A stretch of DNA of 64,000 nt from Edaphobacter lichenicola (GTDB lineage Bacteria > Acidobacteriota > Terriglobia > Terriglobales > Acidobacteriaceae): assembly GCF_025264645.1 (NCBI RefSeq), contig NZ_CP073696.1, positions 4,092,001 to 4,156,000 on the forward strand, given 5' to 3'. The notes below the pieces were generated by a model. The model was not told the DNA's origin and did no database searches. It saw nothing but the letters and a program-made list of their open reading frames with translations. Made by a program: the position numbers and the translations under genes. Positions 54,123 to 63,785 of this stretch are shown piece after piece. Position 1 is the first letter of the stretch. Every line of letters begins with the position of its first letter.

Positions 54123-54297
54123 CCAGGCACCAATTCGCCGTGCGCACCCTGCAGTCCCGAAACTCATCCGGCATCGGCAGCGTGCTTGTAATCACACGAT
54201 AAAAATCAACACGGAAATAGTTCGTCCAATGCAACCACGCTAAAAAACAGTCTCCCGCCCCAACAATATTCGCCGCCCGGTACGCCTCTAACTCAAC

Positions 54298-54534
54298 ATG
54301 ACCAACGCGAAGAAATCGACGAACCCAGGCAAAAAATCCTCCGACGGAAAGCGCACCTCCCGCTGCTGGCCCGGCTTCGAGCCAGTCCCGGGGAAATCCC
54401 CGCACGAGAAAGGAAGCTGCAAGCCAAAACCAGGCAAAAAATCAGCAGCAACAAAACGCGCCGACCAGAAGGCCGCGGCCGCCAGCAAACTCGAGAAACA
54501 AGGCAAGCCCAATCCTCGACGAACAGCCGCCTGA
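54298..54534 (+). CDS. small Lys-rich conserved protein
   Basis: A 78-residue very basic protein with the central segment CWPGFEPVPGKSPHEKGSCK and a lysine/alanine tail. A small protein of this kind is seen in several acidobacterial genomes. I cannot assign a function; DNA or RNA binding would fit its charge. It precedes the YjbR-like gene by 18 bases on the same strand. Confidence 0.55.
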   Translation: MTNAKKSTNPGKKSSDGKRTSRCWPGFEPVPGKSPHEKGSCKPKPGKKSAATKRADQKAAAASKLEKQGKPNPRRTAA

Positions 54535-54552
54535 ACGCTTTATACTTCGCGC

Positions 54553-54996
54553 ATGGACGTCGAACGCATCCGCGCTTACCTCCTCACGCTTCCCCACGTG
54601 GTCGAGACGCAGCAGTTCGGCGGGCTCGTCTTCTGGGTCGGCGACAAAGCCATCGGCGGCAAGATGTTCGCCTGGATGAGGCTCGAAGAAAACAACAGCC
54701 GCAGCCGCGTCATCTCCTTCCTCGCCGGACAGGAACACTACACCGAACTCCTTGAAATCGACGGCATCTTTCCCGCACCCTACGTCGCCCGCATCTTCTG
54801 GGTCGCCGTCGAACGTTGGGATGTCTTCCGCAACTCAGAGTGGGAGCGAGAGCTGAGCGCAGCCCACACCCTTACCTTAGCCAAACTCCCGCCGCGAACC
54901 CGCGCCACCCTTGCCCTGCCGGCAGCCCAGCAAAAACGCCTCATCGCCGATCGCAAAAAGCTTCTCGCAAAAAGAGCCGCCGCGAAAAAACGCTGA
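54553..54996 (+). CDS. YjbR/MmcQ family DNA-binding-like protein
   Basis: The 147-residue product has the CyaY-like/YjbR fold: AYLLTLPHVVETQQFG, LVFWVGDKAIGGKMFAWM, and the C-terminal helix DVFRNSEWERELSAAHTL. A basic tail rich in Lys follows. The biological role of the family is not well defined. It follows the small Lys-rich gene and is convergent with the DoxX-like gene. Confidence 0.8.
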   Translation: MDVERIRAYLLTLPHVVETQQFGGLVFWVGDKAIGGKMFAWMRLEENNSRSRVISFLAGQEHYTELLEIDGIFPAPYVARIFWVAVERWDVFRNSEWERELSAAHTLTLAKLPPRTRATLALPAAQQKRLIADRKKLLAKRAAAKKR

Positions 54997-55035
54997 CGCA
55001 GTGTACTTCAATCACGCACCTTAGCCGGCACCTAT

Positions 55036-55422
55036 CTAGCTAACCCTCCGCCCATCCGAAGTAAAGATCCCTTCGAACGCAGGCCAGTAGGCATAGATCA
55101 AAAACACCTCCAGTACCGTGCAGATCAACCCGGGCAAGATACCCGCCGCCAGCGTCAGGTGAAACATCAAAATATTCACGAGGATCGGCCCCAACAGCAC
55201 CAGCGCAACCGGCACATACCGCCCCACGAGCAACAAAATACCCGCGATAACCTCAAGCAGCCCATGGAACGTGAACCACCCATGACGAAATAGCACGCCC
55301 GCCAGCACCCCGGCATCCCCCGGTATCGGTTGATTCGGCATGAAGTGAAAAAAGTTGTTGAGACCAAAAACCAGGAAAACCAGTCCAAGCAGAATGCGTG
55401 CGATCACCACGGCGATCTTCAT
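55036..55422 (-). CDS. DoxX-like four-helix membrane protein
   Basis: A 128-residue protein with four hydrophobic helices; IARILLGLVFLVFGLNNFFH and LLEVIAGILLLVGRYVPVAL match the DoxX/DoxD-type membrane family. Function is unknown. It is divergent from the SDR gene. Confidence 0.75.
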   Translation of the reverse strand: MKIAVVIARILLGLVFLVFGLNNFFHFMPNQPIPGDAGVLAGVLFRHGWFTFHGLLEVIAGILLLVGRYVPVALVLLGPILVNILMFHLTLAAGILPGLICTVLEVFLIYAYWPAFEGIFTSDGRRVS

Positions 55423-55544
55423 CGGCAGCGAGCCTCCCTCAAATGGATTTGGTAAAAAATTCTCTCTGTCGACAACACTTGCGTCAAGGAGATTGATTCG
55501 TTAGCGTCCAATATATGTCGAATAGTCTCAACTCAGGCGTCACC

Positions 55545-56318
55545 ATGTCGTTGCAGAACAAAGTAGCTCTCATTACCGGAGGCTCTCGCGGAATCGGCGC
55601 AGCCACCGTTCGTCTCTTCCATCAGGCCGGCGCCAAGGTCGTCTTCAACTACCGCAGCGCAGCCCAGCAGGCCGAAGCCCTCGTCGCCGAGTGCGGCGGT
55701 CCCGACCTCTGCCGCGCCATTCATCAACCCCTCAATACACCGGAAGACGGTGAAGCCCTCGTCACCGCCGCAACCGCCGCCTTCGGCCGCATCGACTGCG
55801 CCATCCTCAACCACGGCATCTGGCCCTCGCACGACGCGTCCATCTCCGAGATGACCACCATCCAATGGCGTGGCACCCTCGGCACCAACCTCGACAGCGT
55901 CTTCGGTGTCATCCGAGCCGCAGTCGCGCAAATGAAAACCCAGCCCAAATCAGGCAACGCTCGAGGCCACATCGTTCTTATCAGCTCCACCGCCGGCCAG
56001 CGCGGCGAAGCCTTCCACGCCGACTACGCCGCCACCAAAGGTGCCCTCATCAGTCTCACCAAAAGCCTCTCCACCGAACTCATCGGCCAGGGCATCTACT
56101 GCAACTGCGTCGCCCCCGGCTGGGTCGCCACCGACGCCACAACAGAGGTCCTCAGCGACCCCGCAATCTCCAGCAAACTCTTATCCCTCATCCCCCTCGG
56201 TCGTCCTGCACACGTCGAAGAGATCGCCGCCCCCATCCTCTTCCTCTGCACTCCCTTCGCAGGCTTCATCTCCGGCGAAATCTTCAACGTCAACGGTGGC
56301 GCGGTACTCGTCGGCTGA
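55545..56318 (+). CDS. short-chain dehydrogenase/reductase (FabG-like)
   Basis: ATG 55545 (MSLQNKVALITGG) gives 257 residues, the usual SDR length; ATG 55515 in frame adds ten. The Rossmann motif is ITGGSRGIGAAT, the NNAG position is LNHGIW, Ser is in ISSTAG and the active-site pair in YAATKGAL. VNGGAVL ends the protein. The substrate is unknown. It is followed by a secreted protein gene after ten bases, probably in the same transcript. Confidence 0.9.
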   Translation: MSLQNKVALITGGSRGIGAATVRLFHQAGAKVVFNYRSAAQQAEALVAECGGPDLCRAIHQPLNTPEDGEALVTAATAAFGRIDCAILNHGIWPSHDASISEMTTIQWRGTLGTNLDSVFGVIRAAVAQMKTQPKSGNARGHIVLISSTAGQRGEAFHADYAATKGALISLTKSLSTELIGQGIYCNCVAPGWVATDATTEVLSDPAISSKLLSLIPLGRPAHVEEIAAPILFLCTPFAGFISGEIFNVNGGAVLVG

Positions 56319-56328
56319 ACGGAGCCCC

Positions 56329-57183
56329 ATGAAGCAACTTGCTTTCACGATCACGGTCGCACTCAGCCTCATCACCACCCAACACCTCTGGTCTCAGGCT
56401 AGCGAGATCCCCAGCGCCGCCCCAACACAGACCGCCGGTCAAACGCCCGAGCAGCGCGGACGTCATCTCCTCGACGAGATGCTCCTGGCCCTCGGTGGTG
56501 ACGAGTGGCTCAACCGCAACAACATCCAGGAGCGTGGCCACGCCGCCCGCTTCTTTCGCGGCGCTCCCACCGGCATCGTCATCGACTTCACCTCCGTACA
56601 CCAGTTCCCCACAGCCAATCGCTTCGAGGCCGACCGCATCGGATTCATCACCGACAAGAGCATCATCTTCCCCGGGAAGAAGATCGACATCGTCCAGATC
56701 TGGACCGCCGGCAAAGGCTACGAGGTCACCTACAAGGGCAAAGCCGAGCTCCCCAAAGATCAGGTCGAAGACTTCTACCGCCGCCGCGACCACTCGATCG
56801 AATCCATCTATCGCGTCTGGCTCAAATCTCCCGGCGTCATGGTCATCGCCGAAGGCCCTTCCATGATCGAACGCCGCCTCGCCGAAAAAGTCACCATCCT
56901 CAGCGCGAACAACGACGCCGTCACCGTCGACATGGACGCCACCAACTATCTCCCCCTCCGCCGCACCTTCGAATGGCGCAATGAGACCTTCAAAGATCAG
57001 GACGAAGACGCCGAGGAGTACGCTGACTATCACACCATCCAGGGCTTTCCCACCGCTCTTACCATCAGCCGCTACCACAACGGCGACTTGGCCAGCCAAA
57101 CCTTCCTCCTCAAAGCCGAGTACAACGTCGATCTCTCCCCCGACACCTTCAATCCCGAAGTCCTCCTCAAGAAAAAACAGTAA
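56329..57183 (+). CDS. secreted protein, possibly LolA-like
   Basis: ATG 56329 eight bases after GGAG; 284 residues with a signal peptide (MKQLAFTITVALSLITTQHL). EMLLALGGDEWLNRNNIQE and VEDFYRRRDHSIESIYR and the repeated beta-strand pattern resemble outer-membrane lipoprotein-carrier-like folds; the match is weak and I do not assign function. It lies between SDR and cysK on the same strand. Confidence 0.6.
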   Translation: MKQLAFTITVALSLITTQHLWSQASEIPSAAPTQTAGQTPEQRGRHLLDEMLLALGGDEWLNRNNIQERGHAARFFRGAPTGIVIDFTSVHQFPTANRFEADRIGFITDKSIIFPGKKIDIVQIWTAGKGYEVTYKGKAELPKDQVEDFYRRRDHSIESIYRVWLKSPGVMVIAEGPSMIERRLAEKVTILSANNDAVTVDMDATNYLPLRRTFEWRNETFKDQDEDAEEYADYHTIQGFPTALTISRYHNGDLASQTFLLKAEYNVDLSPDTFNPEVLLKKKQ

Positions 57184-57232
57184 TCGGCCCGCACTGGATA
57201 CACTCTCGTCAAACAGAAGGAGCCAAACTGAT

Positions 57233-58294
57233 ATGAAACACAAGTTCGACAACATCCTCGGCACCGTCGGCAACACACCAGTCGTCCGCATCAACAAGCT
57301 CGCCCCGCCCGACGTCAATCTCTTCGTCAAAGTCGAAGCCTTCAACCCGCTAGGCTCCGTCAAAGACCGTCTCGCCCTCGGCGTCATCGAAGACGCCGAA
57401 CGCACCGGCGCTCTCAAGCCCGGCCAGACTGTCGTCGAAGCCACCAGCGGCAATACCGGCATCGGCCTCGCCATGGTCTGCGCACAAAAAGGCTACCCAC
57501 TCGTCATCACCATGGCCGAGAGCTTCTCCATCGAGCGCCGCAAACTCATGCGCTTCCTCGGAGCCCGCGTCATCATCACCCCCACAGCCGAGCGCGGCCT
57601 CGGTATGGTAAAAAAGGCAAACGAACTCGCCGAAAAGAACGGCTGGTTCCTCCCCCGGCAGTTCGCCAACGAGGCCAACGCCGACATGCACTCCCGCACC
57701 ACCGCACAGGAGATCCTCCGCGACTTCGAAGGCGATCGCCTCGACTACTGGGTCACCGGCTTCGGCACCGGCGGCACTCTCAAAGGTGTCTCCCGCGTCC
57801 TCGCCGAAAAACGTCCCGAGACCAAAATCATCCTCTGCGAACCGGACGTCGCCCCCATGGTCTCAAGCGGCCTCGAGCAGCCCCACAACTCCGATGGCTC
57901 TCCCTCCGCCAGCCATCCTTCATGGGCGCCGCATCCTCAGCAAGGCTGGAGTCCCGACTTTATCCCGAAGCTCGCACAGGACGCCATCGACACGCACCGC
58001 ATCCACAAGGTTCTCCGCATCGAAAACTCCGAAGCCATGCGACGGAGCCGCGAACTCGCTCAACACGAAGGCATCTTCGTCGGCATCAGCTCAGGAGCCA
58101 CCTTCGCCGGAGCACTTCGCATCGCCGCCGAAGCCCCCAAAGGCTCCACCATCCTCTGCATGCTGCCCGATACCGGCGAGCGCTACCTCAGCACCCCGCT
58201 CTTCGCCGACATCGCCGTCGACATGACCCCCGAAGAGCTCGAAATCTCTCGCTCGACTCCAGGCGCCCAACTCGCACCACCACCCGCTGCCTGA
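57233..58294 (+). CDS. cysK: cysteine synthase (O-acetylserine sulfhydrylase)
   Basis: ATG 57233 after AAGGAG. The 353-residue protein has the PLP Lys in NPLGSVKDR, the substrate loop TSGNTGIGLAM, VTGFGTGGTLKGVSRVL and SSGATFAGAL. It converts O-acetylserine and sulfide to cysteine. Near residues 215-240 an insert (EQPHNSDGSPSASHPSWAPH, then QQGWSPDFIPK) replaces the short loop of standard CysK; this enlarged loop is seen in some acidobacterial and other CysK proteins. Confidence 0.92.
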   Translation: MKHKFDNILGTVGNTPVVRINKLAPPDVNLFVKVEAFNPLGSVKDRLALGVIEDAERTGALKPGQTVVEATSGNTGIGLAMVCAQKGYPLVITMAESFSIERRKLMRFLGARVIITPTAERGLGMVKKANELAEKNGWFLPRQFANEANADMHSRTTAQEILRDFEGDRLDYWVTGFGTGGTLKGVSRVLAEKRPETKIILCEPDVAPMVSSGLEQPHNSDGSPSASHPSWAPHPQQGWSPDFIPKLAQDAIDTHRIHKVLRIENSEAMRRSRELAQHEGIFVGISSGATFAGALRIAAEAPKGSTILCMLPDTGERYLSTPLFADIAVDMTPEELEISRSTPGAQLAPPPAA

Positions 58295-58321
58295 TCAACC
58301 GCTGATGCGTCTCTCGCCGCT

Positions 58322-59692
58322 TCAAGCTTTGTTCTTCAACTCCGGGTATCGCGCAAAGATCCGACGCTGATCTTCAAGCGGAAGATCTCGCAATCGCATC
58401 GGCTTATCCTGCGGGCGCGTGCCCTTCTGATTCAGAACATTCATGAGATTCCATTCACGCTGCAGTGTGCGTGGCTCCTCCGCCTTCAAGTCGTATCGCG
58501 TAAAGTCGATCGCCAAAACAGGAGTGTCTTTTACCCAATCATGCAGCAACGCCAGCCGAAACTCGCGATTCATAAACCACTGGATCTCCAGATCCTTTTC
58601 CGAGCCCGGTGCTCCCGTTCCCTTGGCATCGAATCGGTAGTTGAGCTTCGCATTATTCGGAGTGTGCTTCCGCCACTCCAGTCCGAACTCCCCCTCCGTC
58701 TGCACCTTGGTATCCGGCCATCTCTCTCGTATCGTCTCTAGCCAATACGTCAGGTCCGCATCATGGCCAATCGATACCTCCCAGATCGCGGTCACCCATC
58801 CAAAGTTGTTCAGCGCATACCCGGTATCAAAATGCACCGCCGTGGTATCCATCATCTCCTTCCGCCCAACATCGATCCCGAGATTCCCCACCGACTCAAT
58901 CGGCCCCACACCCAACCGACTATTGAATCCACCCTCAAAACCGTTCCGCCGCGCCGTCAAAAAGTCGCACGTCCAACCATCCAGACAAACACAGTCAATG
59001 AAGTCCGCCGGCCCCTGAGCCGGCTTCAGGTAGTGCTCCCGGCTCGGATAGTACGGATAGCAAATTCCCCCGTCGCCATCTCCATTATCGATACCCACCT
59101 GGCTCCAGATCTGACCCTGACAAACATGAATGCCCTCATCCGCAGCGAGCAGGCGCTGATTCTCCGCATCCATAAATCCCGCCACCAGGCACTGAGGCCG
59201 ATACCCGCCCCCATCCATCTCGCTAATCATGCCCAGCGCCTGATGAATCGTCTTACGGATGTCCTCCCGCGTCGCATACATCGGCGCAAAGTACCCGCCC
59301 GGAATAAACGTGATCTCGTCGCCATATTGGTCGTGGTACGAAGCAAGCAATCGCCGAATGTCCTGGTACTCTTTGCGGCTGTCCTTCAGCGCAAGCCAGC
59401 TGATAGCCCACGTCATCCTCCCGTCAGGACAGCCCGCTCGAAACGCCTCGCGCCGCGACCGAATGCGCTCCGGCCGGTTATCAATCGCCTCATCTTCACC
59501 AATCGAGCGATCCGGAGTCACCTCAATCTGATTCACCCGCACAACCGAAACGTGGGTCAGGAAGCGCCCGCGCAGGCCTGACGGAGCCATCGTCTCTGCT
59601 CCAATCTCACCCGCGACTCCCGCCAGCCCCAGAGAGGCCGCCAAGCCAGCCGATCGGCCAAGAAACTCCCGCCTAGTCCAATCTCCGCGCAT
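58322..59692 (-). CDS. Tat-exported DUF3863-like protein
   Basis: ATG 59692 after AGGAGAGGCG begins MRGDWTRREFLGRSAGLAAS, a twin-arginine signal; the frame extends to 59785 without support. The 456-residue protein shows the DUF3863 pattern (RGRFLTHVSVVRVNQIEV, MTWAISWLALKDSRKEYQD, CQGQIWSQVGIDNGDGDGG, then WMP-like barrel strands). It resembles glycan-processing enzymes of Bacteroidota polysaccharide loci, so a carbohydrate-active role is plausible but not shown. Confidence 0.7.
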   Translation of the reverse strand: MRGDWTRREFLGRSAGLAASLGLAGVAGEIGAETMAPSGLRGRFLTHVSVVRVNQIEVTPDRSIGEDEAIDNRPERIRSRREAFRAGCPDGRMTWAISWLALKDSRKEYQDIRRLLASYHDQYGDEITFIPGGYFAPMYATREDIRKTIHQALGMISEMDGGGYRPQCLVAGFMDAENQRLLAADEGIHVCQGQIWSQVGIDNGDGDGGICYPYYPSREHYLKPAQGPADFIDCVCLDGWTCDFLTARRNGFEGGFNSRLGVGPIESVGNLGIDVGRKEMMDTTAVHFDTGYALNNFGWVTAIWEVSIGHDADLTYWLETIRERWPDTKVQTEGEFGLEWRKHTPNNAKLNYRFDAKGTGAPGSEKDLEIQWFMNREFRLALLHDWVKDTPVLAIDFTRYDLKAEEPRTLQREWNLMNVLNQKGTRPQDKPMRLRDLPLEDQRRIFARYPELKNKA

Positions 59693-59890
59693 CGCCTCTC
59701 CTCTTCCGTACTGCAATAGACTACGTCTGCAACAACCTTCCGTGATCGTGAGACACAAAAACGCCGACTCGATCGGTCCCACCAAACGTACTCCAGACCG
59801 TCACCCAAATCATAAGCAATTCGAAACGGCCAATATCCTGCGGCGCTTCGGCACTTCCTGCTCCAAACGGCGTTTATACTCATCTTTGCC

Positions 59891-60412
59891 ATGAGCGAAG
59901 CAACGCCAGATCAAAATCCCGACCAGCAGCCGACGCCGCCCACCACGATGGACATCCTCGAGATCATGTCCCTCCTGCCGCATCGCTACCCCTTCCTCCT
60001 CATCGACCGCGTCGTCGAGATGGAGCGCAGGCATCGCATCGTCGCCATCAAGAACGTCACCATCAACGAGCCTCACTTCCAGGGCCACTTCCCCGACTAC
60101 CCCATCATGCCCGGCGTCCTCATGGTCGAAGCCATCGCCCAGGCAGGCGGCGCGCTCCTCCTCAACGAGATCCCCGACCGCGACTCCAAGCTCATGGTCT
60201 TCACCAGCATCGAAAACGCCCGCTTCCGCCGCCCCGTCACCCCCGGCGATCAGCTCCGCATTGAGGTCACCGTCCTCAACTGGCGCAGCCGGGCCGTCAA
60301 GATGGGTGGCACCATCACCGTCGACGGCAAACTCGTCTGCGACGCCACCGTCATGTGCCAGGTCGTCCCCCGTGTCGCCAAAAAAGTAGCATCTGAGGCG
60401 ACGCCAGAGTGA
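59891..60412 (+). CDS. fabZ: (3R)-hydroxyacyl-ACP dehydratase FabZ
   Basis: The 173-residue protein has the hot-dog-fold active site LLPHRYPFLLIDRV and HFPDYPIMPGVLMVEAIAQAG, with the catalytic His and Glu. The longer N-terminal tail (about 18 residues, Pro/Gln-rich) is unremarkable. It dehydrates hydroxyacyl-ACP in fatty-acid elongation. Its TGA overlaps the lpxA GTG by four bases, as in many FabZ-LpxA pairs, balancing lipid and lipid A synthesis. Confidence 0.95.
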   Translation: MSEATPDQNPDQQPTPPTTMDILEIMSLLPHRYPFLLIDRVVEMERRHRIVAIKNVTINEPHFQGHFPDYPIMPGVLMVEAIAQAGGALLLNEIPDRDSKLMVFTSIENARFRRPVTPGDQLRIEVTVLNWRSRAVKMGGTITVDGKLVCDATVMCQVVPRVAKKVASEATPE

Positions 60413-61194
60413 GCATCCACCCGACAGCCATCGTCGCAGCGGGAGCACAGATCCCCACAAGCTGCACGGTCGGGCCCTACTGCACCATCGGCCCCAACGT
60501 CATCCTCGGCGAAGACTGCGAACTCGTCTCCCACGTCGTTCTCGACGGCCACCTCACCATGGGCGCGAAGAATCGCATCTACTCCTTCGCCTGCATCGGC
60601 ATCTCCCCGCAAGACCTCAAATACGCAGGCGAACCCACGGCAGTCGTCATCGGCGACAACAACTCCATCCGCGAGTACGTCACCATCTCACGCGGCACCA
60701 AGGGCGGCGGCGGCACCACCCGCGTCGGCTCCGACTGCCTCATCATGGCCTACACCCACATCGGCCACGACTCGCAGATCGGCAATGGCTGCATCCTCGC
60801 CAACTCCGCCACCCTCGCCGGCCACGTCATCGTCGAAGACTTCGCCGTCGTCGGCGCCCTCTGTCCCGTCCATCAGTACTGCCGCATCGGCCGCTACGCC
60901 TACATCGGCGGAGGCACCACCATCACCCAGAACGTCCTTCCCTACTCCCTCACCTCCATCGAGCGCAACAACCACGCCTACGGCCTCAACAAAGTAGGTC
61001 TGGAGCGCAAGGGCTTCACTCCGCAGCAGCTCAAAGAGCTCCGCGCCGCCTACCGCACCCTCCTCGCCGCCAAGCTCAACACCTCAGACGCCCTCGCCGC
61101 CATCCGCGAAACCATCGCCGCCGGCAACGCCGGCGAACACGTAGCCTACCTCGCCGACTTCATTGCCAACAGCGAACGCGGCATCATCAAATAA
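60409..61194 (+). CDS. lpxA: UDP-N-acetylglucosamine acyltransferase LpxA
   Basis: GTG 60409 overlaps the fabZ stop. The 261-residue left-handed beta-helix has hexapeptide repeats from HPTAIVAAGAQI, the catalytic His in MAYTHIGHDS, and the C-terminal helical domain from SIERNNHAYGLNKVGLERKG. It starts lipid A synthesis, which fits a Gram-negative envelope. No lpxD or other lipid A gene is in the window. Confidence 0.95.
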   Translation: MSIHPTAIVAAGAQIPTSCTVGPYCTIGPNVILGEDCELVSHVVLDGHLTMGAKNRIYSFACIGISPQDLKYAGEPTAVVIGDNNSIREYVTISRGTKGGGGTTRVGSDCLIMAYTHIGHDSQIGNGCILANSATLAGHVIVEDFAVVGALCPVHQYCRIGRYAYIGGGTTITQNVLPYSLTSIERNNHAYGLNKVGLERKGFTPQQLKELRAAYRTLLAAKLNTSDALAAIRETIAAGNAGEHVAYLADFIANSERGIIK

Positions 61195-61260
61195 GCCGCC
61201 TGCAGATCACTTGCACATCGAACAAACCGACCAAACAGTCTCCGCCAGTCCGCTCCTGCT

Positions 61261-63549
61261 TTACTGCGCCACCGAGAAGCTATCGTGCAGTGTGGCTGTC
61301 GAACTATTACCGACCCACACATCGAAGTCAGAAGTTTCTACAACCCATCCGTTCTTCGCGGCGCTCCAGTAGTTTCGTTCCCCGCGACCGACCGTGAAGC
61401 TGACCTCCTGTTTTTGGCCCGGCTGCAGCGTGATACGACGGAAGCCCTTCAACTCGCGAACAGGTCTTGATGCCGAACCGAATCGCTGATGCAGATAAAG
61501 CTGCACGACTTCGTCTGCTGTCCTTGTGCCGGTATTCGCAACCGTGACCGTTGCCGTAATCGATCCGTCAAGAGGAGCGGTTTTAGCGCTCAGGCGAAGA
61601 TCAGAGATAGAGAAGGTCGAATAGCTTAGCCCATAGCCAAAGGGGTAGAGAGGTGACGTGGGAGCGTCCCAGTAGCGGGAGGTGAAGTCCGGCGAATCAT
61701 AAGGCTTATGCGAAGTCGTATGCGCGTAATAGATTGGAATCTGCCCAGCAGTCCGGGGCCACGTGACTGGCAGCTTTCCGCCGGGTACCGCATCCCCCAC
61801 CAGAAGATCCGCCACTGCATTCCCGGTCTCCGTGCCGCCGAAGTAGCAGTCCATGATCGCTGGAATGTGTTCTGAAGCCCACGAAAGATCGAGCGGCCGC
61901 GTGCTGAAGAGCAGCAACACAACAGGCTTACCAAGCGCCTGAATCTTCTCGAGAAGCTCTTGCTGCTTGCCCGGAAGGCTGAGCGACGAACGCGAGGAGT
62001 ACTCGAAATCCATAATACTCAGCTCCCCGAGGGTCATGATCACCACGTCAGACTTCGCAGCCAACTGTAGCGCGCTCTTCATCTGGCGGTCCGCCTCTTC
62101 GGGGGTCCAGGGGGTCTCCACCTTGGGCCCGATGAAGCCATCAAAGGAAGAAGGAAACGTCTTGGCTATCTGCACGCCCTCTGCGTACTCCACCTGCGAA
62201 TCGGGAAGTTTTGCGCGGATGCCATCGAAGACAGAAACCGTATCTTCTGCCTTTGCAGTCAGGCTCCAGGGTCCATTCATATCGCCTTTGCTATTGCCCA
62301 GCGGCCCGATAACGGCGACATGCTTTGTTGTCTTTGCCAGCGGCAGCAGGCTGCCTTCGTTCCTTAGCAACACAACAGAGCGTGCCGCTGCGGTTCTCGC
62401 CATCTGACGATGCTTCGCAAGCATCTCGGCGTGGGTCTGTTCCGTAGCATCCGCATACGGGTTCTCAAACAGTCCGAGATGATACTTGGCAGCAAGAATC
62501 GGACGCACAAGATCATCAAGCTGGCTTGGCGTTAGCTTTCCCTGATCAAGCAGAGACTTCATGTGCGCCAGGTAGGTGGCACTGCCCATATCCATATTCA
62601 CGCCAGCCGCAGCACCGCGGAATGCCGCATCCGTCGCATCCTTCGCGAAACCCTGCGTCACCAGACTCCCGACGGCAAAGGCATCGCTCACGACGAATCC
62701 TTTGAAGCCCAACTCTGCACGCAGAGTGTCCTGAAGGAGATGCACATTGCCGGCCGCGGGGACATCGTTCAGATCCATGTAAGCGCTCATGACAGTTCCC
62801 GCGCCCGCTTCAATCCCAGCGCGAAAAGGAGGGAGATAGACGTTCTGCATCCGCTCCTCGGGAATGTAAACAGCGTCGTAGTCCCTGCCGCCTTCAGCGG
62901 CCCCATAGCCCGCGAAATGTTTCAAAGTCGCCATGAACGGCCGTGGATTCTCAGGCGTGCCTTGAAAACCTCGTACCTGAGCGCGTGCCATCGCCGCACC
63001 AAGGTAGGGATCTTCCCCCGCTCCCTCGGAGATCCGGCCCCACCGCGGGTCTCTCGCAATATCCAGCATCGGCGCAAAACTCCAGCGCAGCCCCGCATGG
63101 CCCGCCTCCTCTGCAGCGATCCCCTGCGCTTGTTCGGCCATCGCCGGATCCCACGAAGCAGCCACAGCCAGCGGCACAGGAAACTCCGTATCAAACCCGT
63201 GAATCACGTCGAAGCCAAAGAGGATAGGAATATGCAAGCGCTGCTCGGTCATCGCGATCTTCTGCAGACGATTAATCTCCTTCGGGTCCGTGAGGAACAG
63301 AAAGGAGCCAACCTCGCCGTGACGCACGTGATCTTCGTAGGACACCGGATCCGTCTTCACGCCGGGAATCGGAAGTTTTATGTAGAAGGGCTGGTTCAGT
63401 TGCCCAATCTTCTCCTCCGTTGTCATCTGCTTCAGAAGCGCGTCAGCGCGATCCGTATCGTTACGCGAAGTGGGGGACTGCGCCTCTGCCATTCCGGTGA
63501 CGAGCAGGCAGAGGACGCTGAAGCAGAGACAGACTCGCAACTTGACCAT
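61261..63549 (-). CDS. bglX: periplasmic beta-glucosidase, glycoside hydrolase family 3
   Basis: ATG 63549 (MVKLRVCLCFSVLCLLVTGM, signal peptide) after GAGGT gives 762 residues, close to E. coli BglX. The N-terminal barrel has GQLNQPF, DPRWGRISEGAGEDPYLGA and the catalytic Asp in GFKGFVVSDAFAV. The second domain (KHVAVIGPLGNSKGDMNGPW) and a FnIII-like C-terminal domain (TRTADEVVQLYLHQRF) complete it. It hydrolyses beta-linked gluco-oligosaccharides and would finish digestion begun by the GH6 enzyme. It is convergent with lpxA. Confidence 0.95.
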   Translation of the reverse strand: MVKLRVCLCFSVLCLLVTGMAEAQSPTSRNDTDRADALLKQMTTEEKIGQLNQPFYIKLPIPGVKTDPVSYEDHVRHGEVGSFLFLTDPKEINRLQKIAMTEQRLHIPILFGFDVIHGFDTEFPVPLAVAASWDPAMAEQAQGIAAEEAGHAGLRWSFAPMLDIARDPRWGRISEGAGEDPYLGAAMARAQVRGFQGTPENPRPFMATLKHFAGYGAAEGGRDYDAVYIPEERMQNVYLPPFRAGIEAGAGTVMSAYMDLNDVPAAGNVHLLQDTLRAELGFKGFVVSDAFAVGSLVTQGFAKDATDAAFRGAAAGVNMDMGSATYLAHMKSLLDQGKLTPSQLDDLVRPILAAKYHLGLFENPYADATEQTHAEMLAKHRQMARTAAARSVVLLRNEGSLLPLAKTTKHVAVIGPLGNSKGDMNGPWSLTAKAEDTVSVFDGIRAKLPDSQVEYAEGVQIAKTFPSSFDGFIGPKVETPWTPEEADRQMKSALQLAAKSDVVIMTLGELSIMDFEYSSRSSLSLPGKQQELLEKIQALGKPVVLLLFSTRPLDLSWASEHIPAIMDCYFGGTETGNAVADLLVGDAVPGGKLPVTWPRTAGQIPIYYAHTTSHKPYDSPDFTSRYWDAPTSPLYPFGYGLSYSTFSISDLRLSAKTAPLDGSITATVTVANTGTRTADEVVQLYLHQRFGSASRPVRELKGFRRITLQPGQKQEVSFTVGRGERNYWSAAKNGWVVETSDFDVWVGNSSTATLHDSFSVAQ

Positions 63550-63785
63550 GGAAAACCTCGTGACGATTATCATCGATCCGCAACAGAATGGTCTCCCATC
63601 TTTCAGGTTTATCTCCTGATTCTTGCAGAGCTGCAAATTGGCAGGATTCAATCACCCCGGCACCATCGTCGTCACCAGCCATGCTCCAGCTCTCTTCCGC
63701 ACGCCGCACCACGGACTAGTACCGGCAAGCGCGCTTGTGTTTATATAAATCCAGAATCGGCCCCACCACGGAAAGCGCCCTCAAA

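Noticed and set aside
56290..57474. 394-codon minus-strand frame over the LolA-like gene and cysK
   Set aside because: Crosses two real genes and is acidic/glycine-rich without motifs.
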